NCBI GenBank assembly: GCA_045631075.1
Contig: JAZQUC010000195.1
Coordinates: forward strand, 1 to 5,562
Source: Fimenecus sp045631075
Lineage (GTDB): Bacteria; Bacillota; Clostridia; Oscillospirales; Acutalibacteraceae
Length of the DNA stretch: 5,562 bases
Reading direction: 5' to 3'
The notes beneath the pieces are model-generated. The model was not told the origin of the DNA, searched no databases, and saw only the letters and a list, made by a program, of their open reading frames with translations. This document shows, piece by piece, positions 1 to 5,130 of this stretch (its first letter is position 1; each line of letters opens with the position of its first letter). The position numbers were made by a program, and so were the translations under genes.

Positions 1-825
1 AACAATATCAATCTTTTCGCCACCAAGAACTTCAACGATGTTGTTAACACGAGCACCACGCTGACCGATACATGAACCGATTGGGTCAACATTTTCGTCT
101 GTGCTGCTAACAGCCATCTTTGTTCTGATACCTGCTTCACGAGAAACAGAGTGAATTGCAACAATACCTTCTGAAATTTCAGGAACTTCCTGTTCAAAAA
201 GTCTCTTAACAAGACCTGAATGAGTTCTTGAAATCATAATGCTTGGTCCACGAGTTGTTTCTTTAATATCACTGATGTAAACCTTGATAAGCTGACCTTC
301 TGTGAAGTTTTCACCAGGTACCTGTTCACCCTTTGGAAGAACTGCAGTACCTTTACCGATTTCAAGTGTAACATTACCTGTAACAGGGTCAATTCTGCTA
401 ACCTTTGCTGTAACAAGGTCACGAGTTTTTGACTGGAAATCCTTGATAATCTGACCACGTTCAGCATCCTTGATGCCCTGACGGATAACGTGCTTTGCAG
501 TCTGAGCAGCAATACGACCAAACTTCATTGTGTCAAGGTCGATTTCAAGTGTTTCGCCAGCCTTTGCGTCTGCACGATATTCGACAGCATCTTCAACAAG
601 GATATCTGTATCCCAGTCTTCAAGCTCATCAACAATGTTAAGGTGAACATAAACTCTCATTGTACGAGCTTCAGGGTCGATGTCACAAGAAACAACGTCC
701 TTGTTATTATAGTCTTTTCTTACAGCCTTTACGATAGCTTCACTGATTTTGTCATAAAGATATTCTGACTGAATACCTGTTTCCTTTTCCATCAGCGCAA
801 CTGCTTCAAAAAAATTCTTATTCAT
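1..825 (-). CDS. nusA: Transcription termination/antitermination factor NusA (5' part; runs off the left edge)
   Basis: NusA binds RNA polymerase and nascent RNA, and modulates pausing, intrinsic termination and antitermination in the cytoplasm. The 275 codons present begin MNKNFFEAV. They cover the NusA N-terminal RNAP-binding domain (about residues 1-125), the S1 domain (about 135-200) and the start of the first KH domain. Family signatures are SRTHSGLVKRLFEQEVPEI (199-217), REAGIRTKMAV (229-239) and the KH loop motif GQRG (254-257). The frame stays open to base 1, so the C-terminal part lies outside the window. The ATG at 825-823 has AGGAGG at 842-837, a slightly long 11-nt spacing. The gene follows rimP after 21 nt, the conserved bacterial order, and is co-transcribed with it from the promoter at 1461-1433. 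Identification is very secure. Confidence 0.97.
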   Translation of the reverse strand, partial: MNKNFFEAVALMEKETGIQSEYLYDKISEAIVKAVRKDYNNKDVVSCDIDPEARTMRVYVHLNIVDELEDWDTDILVEDAVEYRADAKAGETLEIDLDTMKFGRIAAQTAKHVIRQGIKDAERGQIIKDFQSKTRDLVTAKVSRIDPVTGNVTLEIGKGTAVLPKGEQVPGENFTEGQLIKVYISDIKETTRGPSIMISRTHSGLVKRLFEQEVPEISEGIVAIHSVSREAGIRTKMAVSSTDENVDPIGSCIGQRGARVNNIVEVLGGEKIDIV

Positions 826-846
826 TTTTTACAAAACCTCCTGCTT

Positions 847-1329
847 TCATTCGTCAATGCTTCCGATTCCACCGAAATCGTCAGCCTTAATCCATGATGC
901 TTCTTTTTTCAATATGTTCATTTCAGTTTCCTCATCAATAGCGATTGTAACGCTGTCGTTATCATAGTCAATAAGAATACCCTTGTATTCTCGTTTGCCT
1001 TCAAAAGCCTTGATAAGTCGTACCTGAATTTTTTCACCTAAGTAACAATCAAAGTGAAAATCTCTGCAAAGTTCGCGTTCAATACCGGGTGACTGTACCT
1101 GAAGATTATAAGCCTGTTCAATAGGGTCAGCTTCATCCAAAGGTCCGTCAATAGCGTGATGCATATTAACGCAGTCGTCGATAGAAACGCCGTCTTCCTT
1201 GTCGATTGTGATGCGAAGATACCATCTTGCACCTTCTTTAACGAATTTAACGTCCCAAAGAATAAGACCTAATTCGTCAGCAATGGGTTGGGCAATATCC
1301 CAAACCACTGAGGCAGTGTTCTTTTTCAT
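847..1329 (-). CDS. rimP: Ribosome maturation factor RimP
   Basis: RimP assists late maturation of the 30S ribosomal subunit. The 160-aa product has the usual family length. An N-terminal alpha/beta domain (about residues 6-78) is followed by a C-terminal SH3-like barrel (about 85-150). The family hallmark 'LxVxSPGxxRxL' is seen as LQVQSPGIEREL (77-88). The acidic stretch DGPLDEADPI (61-70) is also typical. The reading frame extends upstream to a TTG at 1341-1339, but that TTG lies in the ribosome binding site (GGAGG at 1339-1335). The ATG at 1329-1327, giving MKKNTASVV, is therefore the proper start. The gene is first in the rimP-nusA operon, behind a promoter and a leader hairpin. Confidence 0.96.
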   Translation of the reverse strand: MKKNTASVVWDIAQPIADELGLILWDVKFVKEGARWYLRITIDKEDGVSIDDCVNMHHAIDGPLDEADPIEQAYNLQVQSPGIERELCRDFHFDCYLGEKIQVRLIKAFEGKREYKGILIDYDNDSVTIAIDEETEMNILKKEASWIKADDFGGIGSIDE

Positions 1330-1376
1330 AGAAACCTCCAAAATATTAAATTGTCATTGAAAAACACCCATATAAG

Positions 1377-1408
1377 TTTGAGAGAGCGGGTCACCCCACT
1401 CTCTCAAA
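1377..1408 (-). promoter_or_regulatory. Strong hairpin in the rimP-nusA leader
   Basis: A 10-bp perfect stem (1377-1386 with 1399-1408) continues after one C/A mismatch into three G-C pairs, with a 4-nt loop at 1391-1394. It lies in the middle of the predicted untranslated leader of about 97 nt between the minus-strand promoter and the rimP start. The nearest T run on the transcript (five T, 1364-1360) comes 12 nt after the stem, so it does not look like a standard intrinsic terminator. It could be an attenuator, a stabilising 5' structure or a NusA-sensitive pause site; these roles are inference. Confidence 0.55.
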
Positions 1409-1432
1409 GCTACGAATATTCTTACATAACAG

Positions 1433-1461
1433 ATAATACCATAATATAGTAAAAATTGCAA
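1433..1461 (-). promoter_or_regulatory. Sigma-A type promoter of rimP-nusA
   Basis: Read on the minus strand, a -35 box TTGCAA (1461-1456), a 17-nt spacer and a -10 box TATTAT (1438-1433) fit the housekeeping consensus well. AT-rich sequence lies upstream, as in an UP element. Transcription would start near 1426 and run left into rimP and nusA. Confidence 0.75.
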
Positions 1462-1471
1462 TACCTTTTTT

Positions 1472-1492
1472 CAAATTATAATTTATCGGGAT
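1472..1492. repeat. 21-bp motif, copy 1 (second copy at 5421-5441)
   Basis: This 21-bp stretch matches 5421-5441 in the same orientation at 20 of 21 positions, differing only at 1485 (A here, G at 5434). Its core is the palindrome AAATTATAATTT, followed by TCGGGAT. Both copies sit directly next to multi-hairpin repeat DNA, so a terminal piece of a dispersed repeat family is the likelier reading. Footprints flanking an inserted segment are the alternative. Confidence 0.6.
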
Positions 1493-1500
1493 GATTTTAT

Positions 1501-1614
1501 CCCCCCTTCCGTCACTCCCGTTGCTCGTGCCACCTTCCCCTCCACGGGGAAGGCTAACATGGGCTCCACCCTTGAGGGGGAGCTGGCAAATGCGTAGCAT
1601 TTGACTGAGGGGGG
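1501..1614. repeat. Multi-hairpin palindromic intergenic repeat (MITE-like)
   Basis: Six C (1501-1506) pair with six G (1609-1614), and GTCA/TGAC extends this closing stem. Inside are at least three hairpins. The first has an 8-bp stem CCTTCCCC/GGGGAAGG (1533-1540 with 1546-1553). The second is GCTCC-A-CCC with GGGGGAGC (1563-1571 with 1576-1583). The third has a 7-bp stem CAAATGC/GCATTTG with a 3-nt loop (1587-1603). Its GC content is much higher than the surrounding DNA. No protein-coding signal was seen. Similar C-rich/G-rich hairpin clusters are, from memory, common between genes in gut Clostridia, but I cannot assign a named family. Confidence 0.8.
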
Positions 1615-1671
1615 TATCTCCCCGCTAAACTCCAATTCATCTATATCTCTTATATGATAATGAAACTTTTC

Positions 1672-1751
1672 GTAGGGGCTGACGACCACGGCAGCCCGAA
1701 ATAAGTGTGCAGAAAAACCAACAACGGGACGCCGTGGTCGTCGTCCCCTAC
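1672..1751. repeat. 80-bp long-inverted-repeat element
   Basis: Two 27-nt arms (1672-1698 and 1725-1751) are inverted copies of each other, matching at 23 of 27 positions with two adjacent double mismatches. They enclose a 26-nt centre. The ends are GTAGGGG and CCCCTAC. No obvious target-site duplication is seen. The element is GC-rich relative to its surroundings and resembles a small non-autonomous mobile element or a dispersed palindromic repeat. Confidence 0.75.
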
Positions 1752-1796
1752 AAACCGTAATCGGTTATTATTTTACAATCGTAACGCAGACCCTTA

Positions 1797-1824
1797 ATTC
1801 TGCATTCTGAATTCTGCATTCTGC
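1797..1824. repeat. Heptamer tandem repeat, four copies
   Basis: Four head-to-tail copies of ATTCTGM occur (ATTCTGC, ATTCTGA, ATTCTGC, ATTCTGC), followed by a partial ATT. The array stops directly against the stop codon (1829-1827) of the minus-strand small gene. Such a tract can vary in copy number by slippage, which is inference here. Confidence 0.8.
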
Positions 1825-1826
1825 AT

Positions 1827-2015
1827 TTAAAGGTCGTCTGCGTCCTGAACGGGAATATCGGCATCCTGTGGATTTCCTGTGTACCAGCCTTCTGCGTCAA
1901 ACTGCTTTGTGTCTTCGTCGCTGTTCCAGATTTTTGCAATTTCTTCACTGATTTTTTTGATTTCTTTTCGGGTTTCTTTGTTTTTTTCTGCTTGTTTTTT
2001 CTTGCCAAAAAGCAT
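1827..2015 (-). CDS. Small uncharacterised protein with C-terminal 'GWYTG...QDADDL' tail
   Basis: This is a 62-aa protein of unknown function. It starts MLFGKKKQ and has a lysine-rich, charged helical N-terminal half (residues 5-31). An acidic C-terminal half follows, reading GWYTGNPQDADIPVQDADDL (43-62). No signal peptide or membrane segment is visible. From memory, small clostridial proteins ending in a G-x-YTG-x-P...PVQDADDL-like tail recur widely without assigned function, which supports a real gene. The frame continues upstream to an ATG at 2048, but the ATG at 2015-2013 has a GGGGG-type ribosome binding site just upstream, whereas the longer form would bury that site in the coding region. 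The gene is divergent from the plus-strand peptide gene. No convincing promoter was identified. Confidence 0.75.
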   Translation of the reverse strand: MLFGKKKQAEKNKETRKEIKKISEEIAKIWNSDEDTKQFDAEGWYTGNPQDADIPVQDADDL

Positions 2016-2136
2016 TTTTTCACCCCCTGATACATATAGTATTTTCATTTATTCGCATAAAAATCAACGATAATGCTCAAAAATAATGGTAAGTGTTTAA
2101 AATTTGTGTTGTAGTAAATTTTCGACTTGATTTTTG

Positions 2137-2165
2137 TTGACATTTATTTTTTCATTAGATATAAT
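2137..2165 (+). promoter_or_regulatory. Perfect-consensus sigma-A promoter of the secreted peptide gene
   Basis: TTGACA (2137-2142), a 17-nt spacer and TATAAT (2160-2165) match the housekeeping consensus exactly. The predicted start near 2172 leaves a leader of about 40 nt. No LexA-type box was found here, so expression is probably strong and not under direct SOS control. Confidence 0.9.
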
Positions 2166-2211
2166 TAATACATTAAAGTTATATTTGTTTTTAAGAAAGG
2201 ATTTGAATTTT

Positions 2212-2412
2212 ATGAAAAAAGTATTTTCAATGGCACTTACAGTTGCTATGATGATGGTTATGTGTGTTACAGCATTTGCTGCTGGTGCAGATGCAGTGGA
2301 ACTTCCAAGTGAGCTTCCAACAGTTGATACAAGTGTTATAAACACAATCATTGATTTCTTTGCTGATATTTTAAGAACATTGGGCGAAATCATTGGTGTT
2401 ATCTTCAAATAA
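2212..2412 (+). CDS. Small secreted peptide precursor with C-terminal amphipathic helix
   Basis: This is a 66-aa protein. Residues 1-23 form a clear Sec signal peptide: MKK, a hydrophobic core, then AFA before the likely cut after residue 23. The predicted mature part of about 43 aa is acidic at first (ADAVELPSELPTVD, 26-39). It ends in a strongly hydrophobic, amphipathic stretch from residue 41 to 66 (INTIIDFF, GEIIGVIFK). No cysteine remains in the mature part. The start ATG has AGAAAGGA at 2194-2201; the in-frame TTG at 2134 precedes the transcription start and is rejected. The gene stands alone between a consensus promoter and its own terminator. I do not recognise a family. A membrane-active peptide, bacteriocin-like peptide or cell-surface helix are possibilities only. 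Confidence 0.85.
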   Translation: MKKVFSMALTVAMMMVMCVTAFAAGADAVELPSELPTVDTSVINTIIDFFADILRTLGEIIGVIFK

Positions 2413-2432
2413 AAAACAACTTAAAATTTTTT

Positions 2433-2462
2433 GACGCTCTCGTTACGAGGGCGTCTTTTTTT
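2433..2462 (+). terminator. Intrinsic terminator of the secreted peptide gene
   Basis: A 10-bp stem (2433-2442 with 2446-2455, including one G-T wobble) and a TTA loop are followed by seven T (2456-2462). It lies 20 nt after the stop codon and separates the peptide gene from the SOS-type promoter downstream. Confidence 0.93.
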
Positions 2463-2482
2463 ATGCCTTTAATTTTTTCTTA

Positions 2483-2511
2483 TTGACAACATTAAAATTT
2501 ACTGCTACAAT
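2483..2511 (+). promoter_or_regulatory. Sigma-A promoter of the lysis/fibre operon
   Basis: TTGACA (2483-2488), a 17-nt spacer and TACAAT (2506-2511) give a near-perfect promoter. The predicted start is near 2518, so the LexA-like operator lies at about +8 to +21. A promoter this strong in front of lysis genes would be expected to need tight repression. Confidence 0.88.
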
Positions 2512-2524
2512 AGAAATTGTAAGG

Positions 2525-2538
2525 CGAACAAATGTTCG
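2525..2538. promoter_or_regulatory. LexA/DinR-type SOS box
   Basis: CGAACAAATGTTCG is a palindrome with 6-bp arms and a 2-bp centre. It fits the Gram-positive SOS box (CGAAC-N4-GTTCG type) at every conserved position. It lies just downstream of the -10 box, where a bound repressor would block transcription. This predicts DNA-damage induction of the six genes downstream. The regulator itself is not in the window. Confidence 0.85.
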
Positions 2539-2568
2539 ATAAATATAAATCTCAAAGGAGGGTTTTTA

Positions 2569-2988
2569 ATGCTTGATAATAACGGACAGGTGGAATGTAT
2601 CTCGACAGAGCAATATTTTTATCTCACGGAAAATTTTGAGGTTGTTGATAAAAAGTCTGCCGAAAAGTTTGTCAGGTATCTTGTATATGACAAAAGACGA
2701 AAACTTATGGATACGGTCAGAATGGTTATGCAGGATGAATTGACAGCAAAAGAGCGTAGTATGGCACTTGATTATTGGCAGAATAAAATGTCAATCGGTG
2801 ATATTTCCGAAAAATATTGTATATCACGCTCGTCATTTTACAGGACAATTGACACCATCAAGAAAAAACTTGAAGCATCATTAAAGTATGTACTTTTTTA
2901 TAACGAGATATTAAAGCCTCCGACTAAGGAGGATTTTTTGTCCCAAATTAGGAAAGCAACATCTATGGAGGCACAAATTGAAAACTGA
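2569..2988 (+). CDS. Sigma-70 region 4-like helix-turn-helix regulator
   Basis: This is a 139-aa protein. Residues 58-107 resemble sigma-70 region 4 or phage late-gene activators: LTAKERSMALDYW, then an HTH at about 75-98 (SIGDISEKYCISRSSFYRTID) and the helix KKKLEASLKYV. The N-terminal 57 residues are not recognisable as a full sigma region 2, so this is not a complete classical sigma factor. It is the first gene of the operon and is directly behind the SOS box, with AAAGGAGG at 2554-2561 and a 7-nt spacing. It could act as a second-tier activator, in the manner of phage late regulators or UviA-type bacteriocin regulators. A small terminase-like DNA-binding role is less likely without a large terminase. 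Function is inferred from the HTH and context. Confidence 0.8.
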   Translation: MLDNNGQVECISTEQYFYLTENFEVVDKKSAEKFVRYLVYDKRRKLMDTVRMVMQDELTAKERSMALDYWQNKMSIGDISEKYCISRSSFYRTIDTIKKKLEASLKYVLFYNEILKPPTKEDFLSQIRKATSMEAQIEN

Positions 2989-3202
2989 AAAAACACTTGC
3001 AGAGCTTGGAAAAGAATATGAAAACCATATTTCTTTGCAGAATTTTTTTATTAAAAAATGCAAAAAAGACATTGAAAATGCAAAAAAGTCGGGGGACCAT
3101 ACGGCTGTTAAAGAGCTTGAAAAGAAGCTTCGTAAATTTTACGAAATAAAATACGAATTGAAGCATACGGCTATACAGCTTAAAAATTATTATAAAAAAT
3201 AA
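2978..3202 (+). CDS. Small lysine-rich helical (coiled-coil) protein
   Basis: This 74-aa protein of unknown function is predicted to form two long charged helices (about residues 3-37 and 41-73) around a SGDH turn, giving a helical hairpin. It has about 19 lysines and no signal peptide or membrane segment. It starts at TTG (2978-2980), supported by GGAGG at 2967-2971 with a 6-nt spacing. The TTG lies inside the end of the preceding gene (11-nt overlap), suggesting translational coupling. No ATG with a ribosome binding site is seen in this frame. Its place between the regulator and the fibre-like gene suggests an accessory or structural phage-type role. Confidence 0.75.
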   Translation: MKTEKTLAELGKEYENHISLQNFFIKKCKKDIENAKKSGDHTAVKELEKKLRKFYEIKYELKHTAIQLKNYYKK

Positions 3203-3213
3203 GGAGATTTTTT

Positions 3214-3951
3214 ATGGAAAATAAAATTATTTCTATTGATATTACTCCCGACAGTCAAGGAGAAATTAACGAAAATGCAGGTGTTATGTGGGAGCATAAT
3301 GCCACAACCTTAAAATTTAATATTGCACCTGAATATTCGGGTGATTACAGATATTACATTGAATATCGTTCGCTTATTGGAACAAAAATCAGAACTGAAT
3401 ATCTTTCACTTGAAACAGAAACAGGCACTATTACATATAACATACCGATAACAATGACATCTCTTGGTGGTGTTGAGTGCTATTTCAATATTATAAGCAT
3501 AGATGAAGACGGAAATACTGTTCAGGTTGTAAAGCCAAGAAATTTCTGCCTTACATTCGAATATTCACCTGATACAGATAACTCAATTGCAAGGGAAAAC
3601 GACTTTTCAATCAATGCCCTTCTTGAAGCAATTCGACTTGGTACATTTAAGGGTGACAGTATCACCGTTGACAGCAAAATGTCAAGGGAAAGTGAAAATC
3701 CTGTACAGAACAAGGTGATTATGGCATATATTGACAGGCTTATTACTGATGTGCAGAGGCTGATTAGTGACAATTTTCAGGAAGCAGAGCGTGGCATGGT
3801 AGATTTCCTTGTGAAAAATGTTGTTTTTAAAGAAACTGGGAAAACACTTTCTTCAAACGATTTTACAAATGAAGACAAAACAAAGCTTGATAATTCAGCG
3901 TCAAAGGAATATGTGGATGCTGAGATTGCAAAAATTCTTGCAAAATTATAA
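3214..3951 (+). CDS. Phage tail-fibre / baseplate upper protein-like
   Basis: This is a 245-aa protein. Residues 1-118 are rich in beta strands (LKFNIAPEYSGDYRYYIEYRS, residues 33-53; ITYNIPITM; VECYFNIISID). That recalls the N-terminal domain of phage baseplate upper proteins (BppU-like), which attach to the tail. Two motifs known from fibres of phages of gut Firmicutes follow: VDSKMSRESENPVQNKV (152-168) and TLSSNDFTNEDKTKL (211-225). The segment 168-200 is helical and may trimerise. The C-terminus ends soon after (SKEYVDAEIAKILAKL), so a large receptor-binding head is missing or short. The ribosome binding site AAGGAG (3201-3206) overlaps the preceding stop. In a phage this gene would serve adsorption; here no other tail gene is visible. 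The family call is moderately sure. Confidence 0.78.
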   Translation: MENKIISIDITPDSQGEINENAGVMWEHNATTLKFNIAPEYSGDYRYYIEYRSLIGTKIRTEYLSLETETGTITYNIPITMTSLGGVECYFNIISIDEDGNTVQVVKPRNFCLTFEYSPDTDNSIARENDFSINALLEAIRLGTFKGDSITVDSKMSRESENPVQNKVIMAYIDRLITDVQRLISDNFQEAERGMVDFLVKNVVFKETGKTLSSNDFTNEDKTKLDNSASKEYVDAEIAKILAKL

Positions 3952-3968
3952 TGAAATGAGGTGGGAAA

Positions 3969-4862
3969 ATGTCAGTATATAAAGGAATAGATGTGTCGAA
4001 ATGGCAGGGGAGAATCAACTGGAATCTTGTTAAGGCAGACGGCATTCAGTTTGCTATGATTCGTGCTACCTTTGGTTGGGGTAAGGAAAATGTTGATATA
4101 CTTTTTGATACCAACTATGCAAATGCAAAAAAATTGGGTATTCCTGTGGGAGCGTATCACTATTCATACGCACGCACCGTTGAAGAAGCATTAAAAGAAG
4201 CCGAGCATTGCCATAATGTACTCAAAGACAAAACCTTTGAATATCCTATAGCATATGATATGGAAGAATCGGGTGTAGCTGCCCTTGGTAAAGAAAAGAT
4301 TTCACAGATTGCAAAGGCTTTCTGCGAAAAAATGGAAAGCTATGGTTATTATGTCTGTATTTATGCCAACAAGCATTGGCTCGACAATTATTTCATTGAT
4401 GAAATTTTTGAAAATCACGATATATGGCTTGCACAGTGGACTAATAAACCCACATTCAGTAAGCCTTACGGAATGTGGCAGAAAAGTTCTAAAGGTAATG
4501 TGGACGGAATAAACGGTTATGTTGATTTGAACGAATCATATAAGCATTATCCGTCAATTATGAAAATCAACGGACTTAACGGCTTTAAAAAAGGCAGTAT
4601 TCAAAAACCCAAGGAAGAGAAAAACAAAAATACAACATTTATTCAAGGTCAAAAGGTAAAGCTTAAAAACACAAAGCTTTATGCTTCTTCATCATCAGAA
4701 AAAGCGGTTAATACCATAAGTGGAGAATATTACATTTATGATGATAAGGTGAAAAATGACAGAATGAGAATAACAAATTCCAAGGATAAGGTCGGCAAAA
4801 AACCTGTGGGTGAAAATGTGACAGGTTATGTTAAAAAGAGTGAAATGGAAGTGATTTTATGA
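3969..4862 (+). CDS. GH25 lysozyme-type endolysin with C-terminal SH3-like domain
   Basis: This is a 297-aa N-acetylmuramidase that would cut the MurNAc-GlcNAc bonds of peptidoglycan. The GH25 domain spans about residues 1-195. It begins KGIDVSKWQG (5-14, with conserved D8), continues with GAYHYSY (61-67), and has the catalytic-type D-x-E in AYDMEES (D97, E99). It also has WLAQW (153-157), MWQ (169-171) and a VDLN motif near the end (185-188). A lysine-rich linker (206-223) leads to a small beta-rich domain (225-297), likely a bacterial SH3-like wall-binding module. No signal peptide is present, so export would need a holin, and holin-like genes follow. The start has GAGGTG at 3958-3963. The stop overlaps the next start as ATGA. 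Identification is very secure. Confidence 0.95.
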   Translation: MSVYKGIDVSKWQGRINWNLVKADGIQFAMIRATFGWGKENVDILFDTNYANAKKLGIPVGAYHYSYARTVEEALKEAEHCHNVLKDKTFEYPIAYDMEESGVAALGKEKISQIAKAFCEKMESYGYYVCIYANKHWLDNYFIDEIFENHDIWLAQWTNKPTFSKPYGMWQKSSKGNVDGINGYVDLNESYKHYPSIMKINGLNGFKKGSIQKPKEEKNKNTTFIQGQKVKLKNTKLYASSSSEKAVNTISGEYYIYDDKVKNDRMRITNSKDKVGKKPVGENVTGYVKKSEMEVIL

Positions 4863-5116
4863 CGGAAACAGATGTTGTAAATCACAGGCTTGATGCTGCA
4901 GAAAAGGATATAAAAATTCTTTACAAAAAAGTCAATGAAGTTACTCTTACTCAGGTGCAAAGCGTCACAAAACTTGACAGTATGCTTGTTACCTTGGGTG
5001 AATTAAAGGAAAGCATTGAGGCTCTTAAAAGACGACCTGGCACATTGTGGGACAAATTGATTGTCGCCATTATGGGTGCTGTCTGTGGAGCAGTAGTCGG
5101 CATATTAATTCAATAG
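4859..5116 (+). CDS. XhlA-like (haemolysin XhlA family) membrane protein
   Basis: This 85-aa protein has a soluble coiled-coil region (about residues 5-57) and one C-terminal membrane segment (about 65-84: LIVAIMGAVCGAVVGILI). Arginines and lysines (KRRP, 57-60) precede the membrane segment. This layout matches XhlA proteins of Bacillus prophages such as PBSX, which act with a holin and an endolysin to lyse the cell. Its start overlaps the GH25 stop by 4 nt, so translation is probably coupled. It sits between the lysin and the holin, the expected place for a lysis accessory protein. It is annotated by architecture and context; sequence identity to XhlA could not be measured. Confidence 0.85.
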   Translation: MTETDVVNHRLDAAEKDIKILYKKVNEVTLTQVQSVTKLDSMLVTLGELKESIEALKRRPGTLWDKLIVAIMGAVCGAVVGILIQ

Positions 5117-5130
5117 CAAAGGAGAAATTT

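Larger units (their letters stand above)
1462..1826. other. Gene-free repeat-rich intergenic stretch
   Basis: About 365 bp lie between the rimP promoter and the next gene. Apart from the elements listed separately, it holds AT-rich linker DNA (1615-1671) and a weak 5-bp hairpin AACCG/CGGTT (1753-1766). The open frames crossing it run through palindromes and lack credible ribosome binding sites. No clear terminator is seen for the minus-strand small gene that reads into this stretch. Confidence 0.7.

Noticed and set aside
234..521. 95-codon minus-strand open frame
   Set aside because: It is an out-of-frame shadow of nusA on the same strand.
490..768. 92-codon plus-strand open frame
   Set aside because: It lies wholly inside nusA in antisense, has no ribosome binding site, and has a low-complexity shadow composition.
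1330..1341. TTG start for rimP at 1341
   Set aside because: The TTG is part of the GGAGG ribosome binding site of the ATG at 1329.
1377..1408. Intrinsic terminator
   Set aside because: Neither strand has a T tract directly after the stem.
1391..1600. Minus-strand open frame across the palindromic repeat
   Set aside because: Its sequence is mostly hairpin repeat DNA, it has no ribosome binding site, and it overlaps the rimP promoter.
1483..1689. Minus-strand open frame across repeats
   Set aside because: It is composed of two different repeat elements and has no sign of coding constraint.
2134..2211. N-terminal extension of the secreted peptide
   Set aside because: It would start upstream of the transcription start and include the promoter, whereas the ATG at 2212 gives a proper signal peptide.
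2097..2408. 103-codon minus-strand frame opposite the secreted peptide gene
   Set aside because: It is antisense to a gene with a perfect promoter, signal peptide and terminator, and its composition is that of a shadow.
5047..5130. N-terminal extension of the holin
   Set aside because: It overlaps the XhlA-like gene out of frame; the ATG at 5131 has its own ribosome binding site and a normal holin N-terminus.
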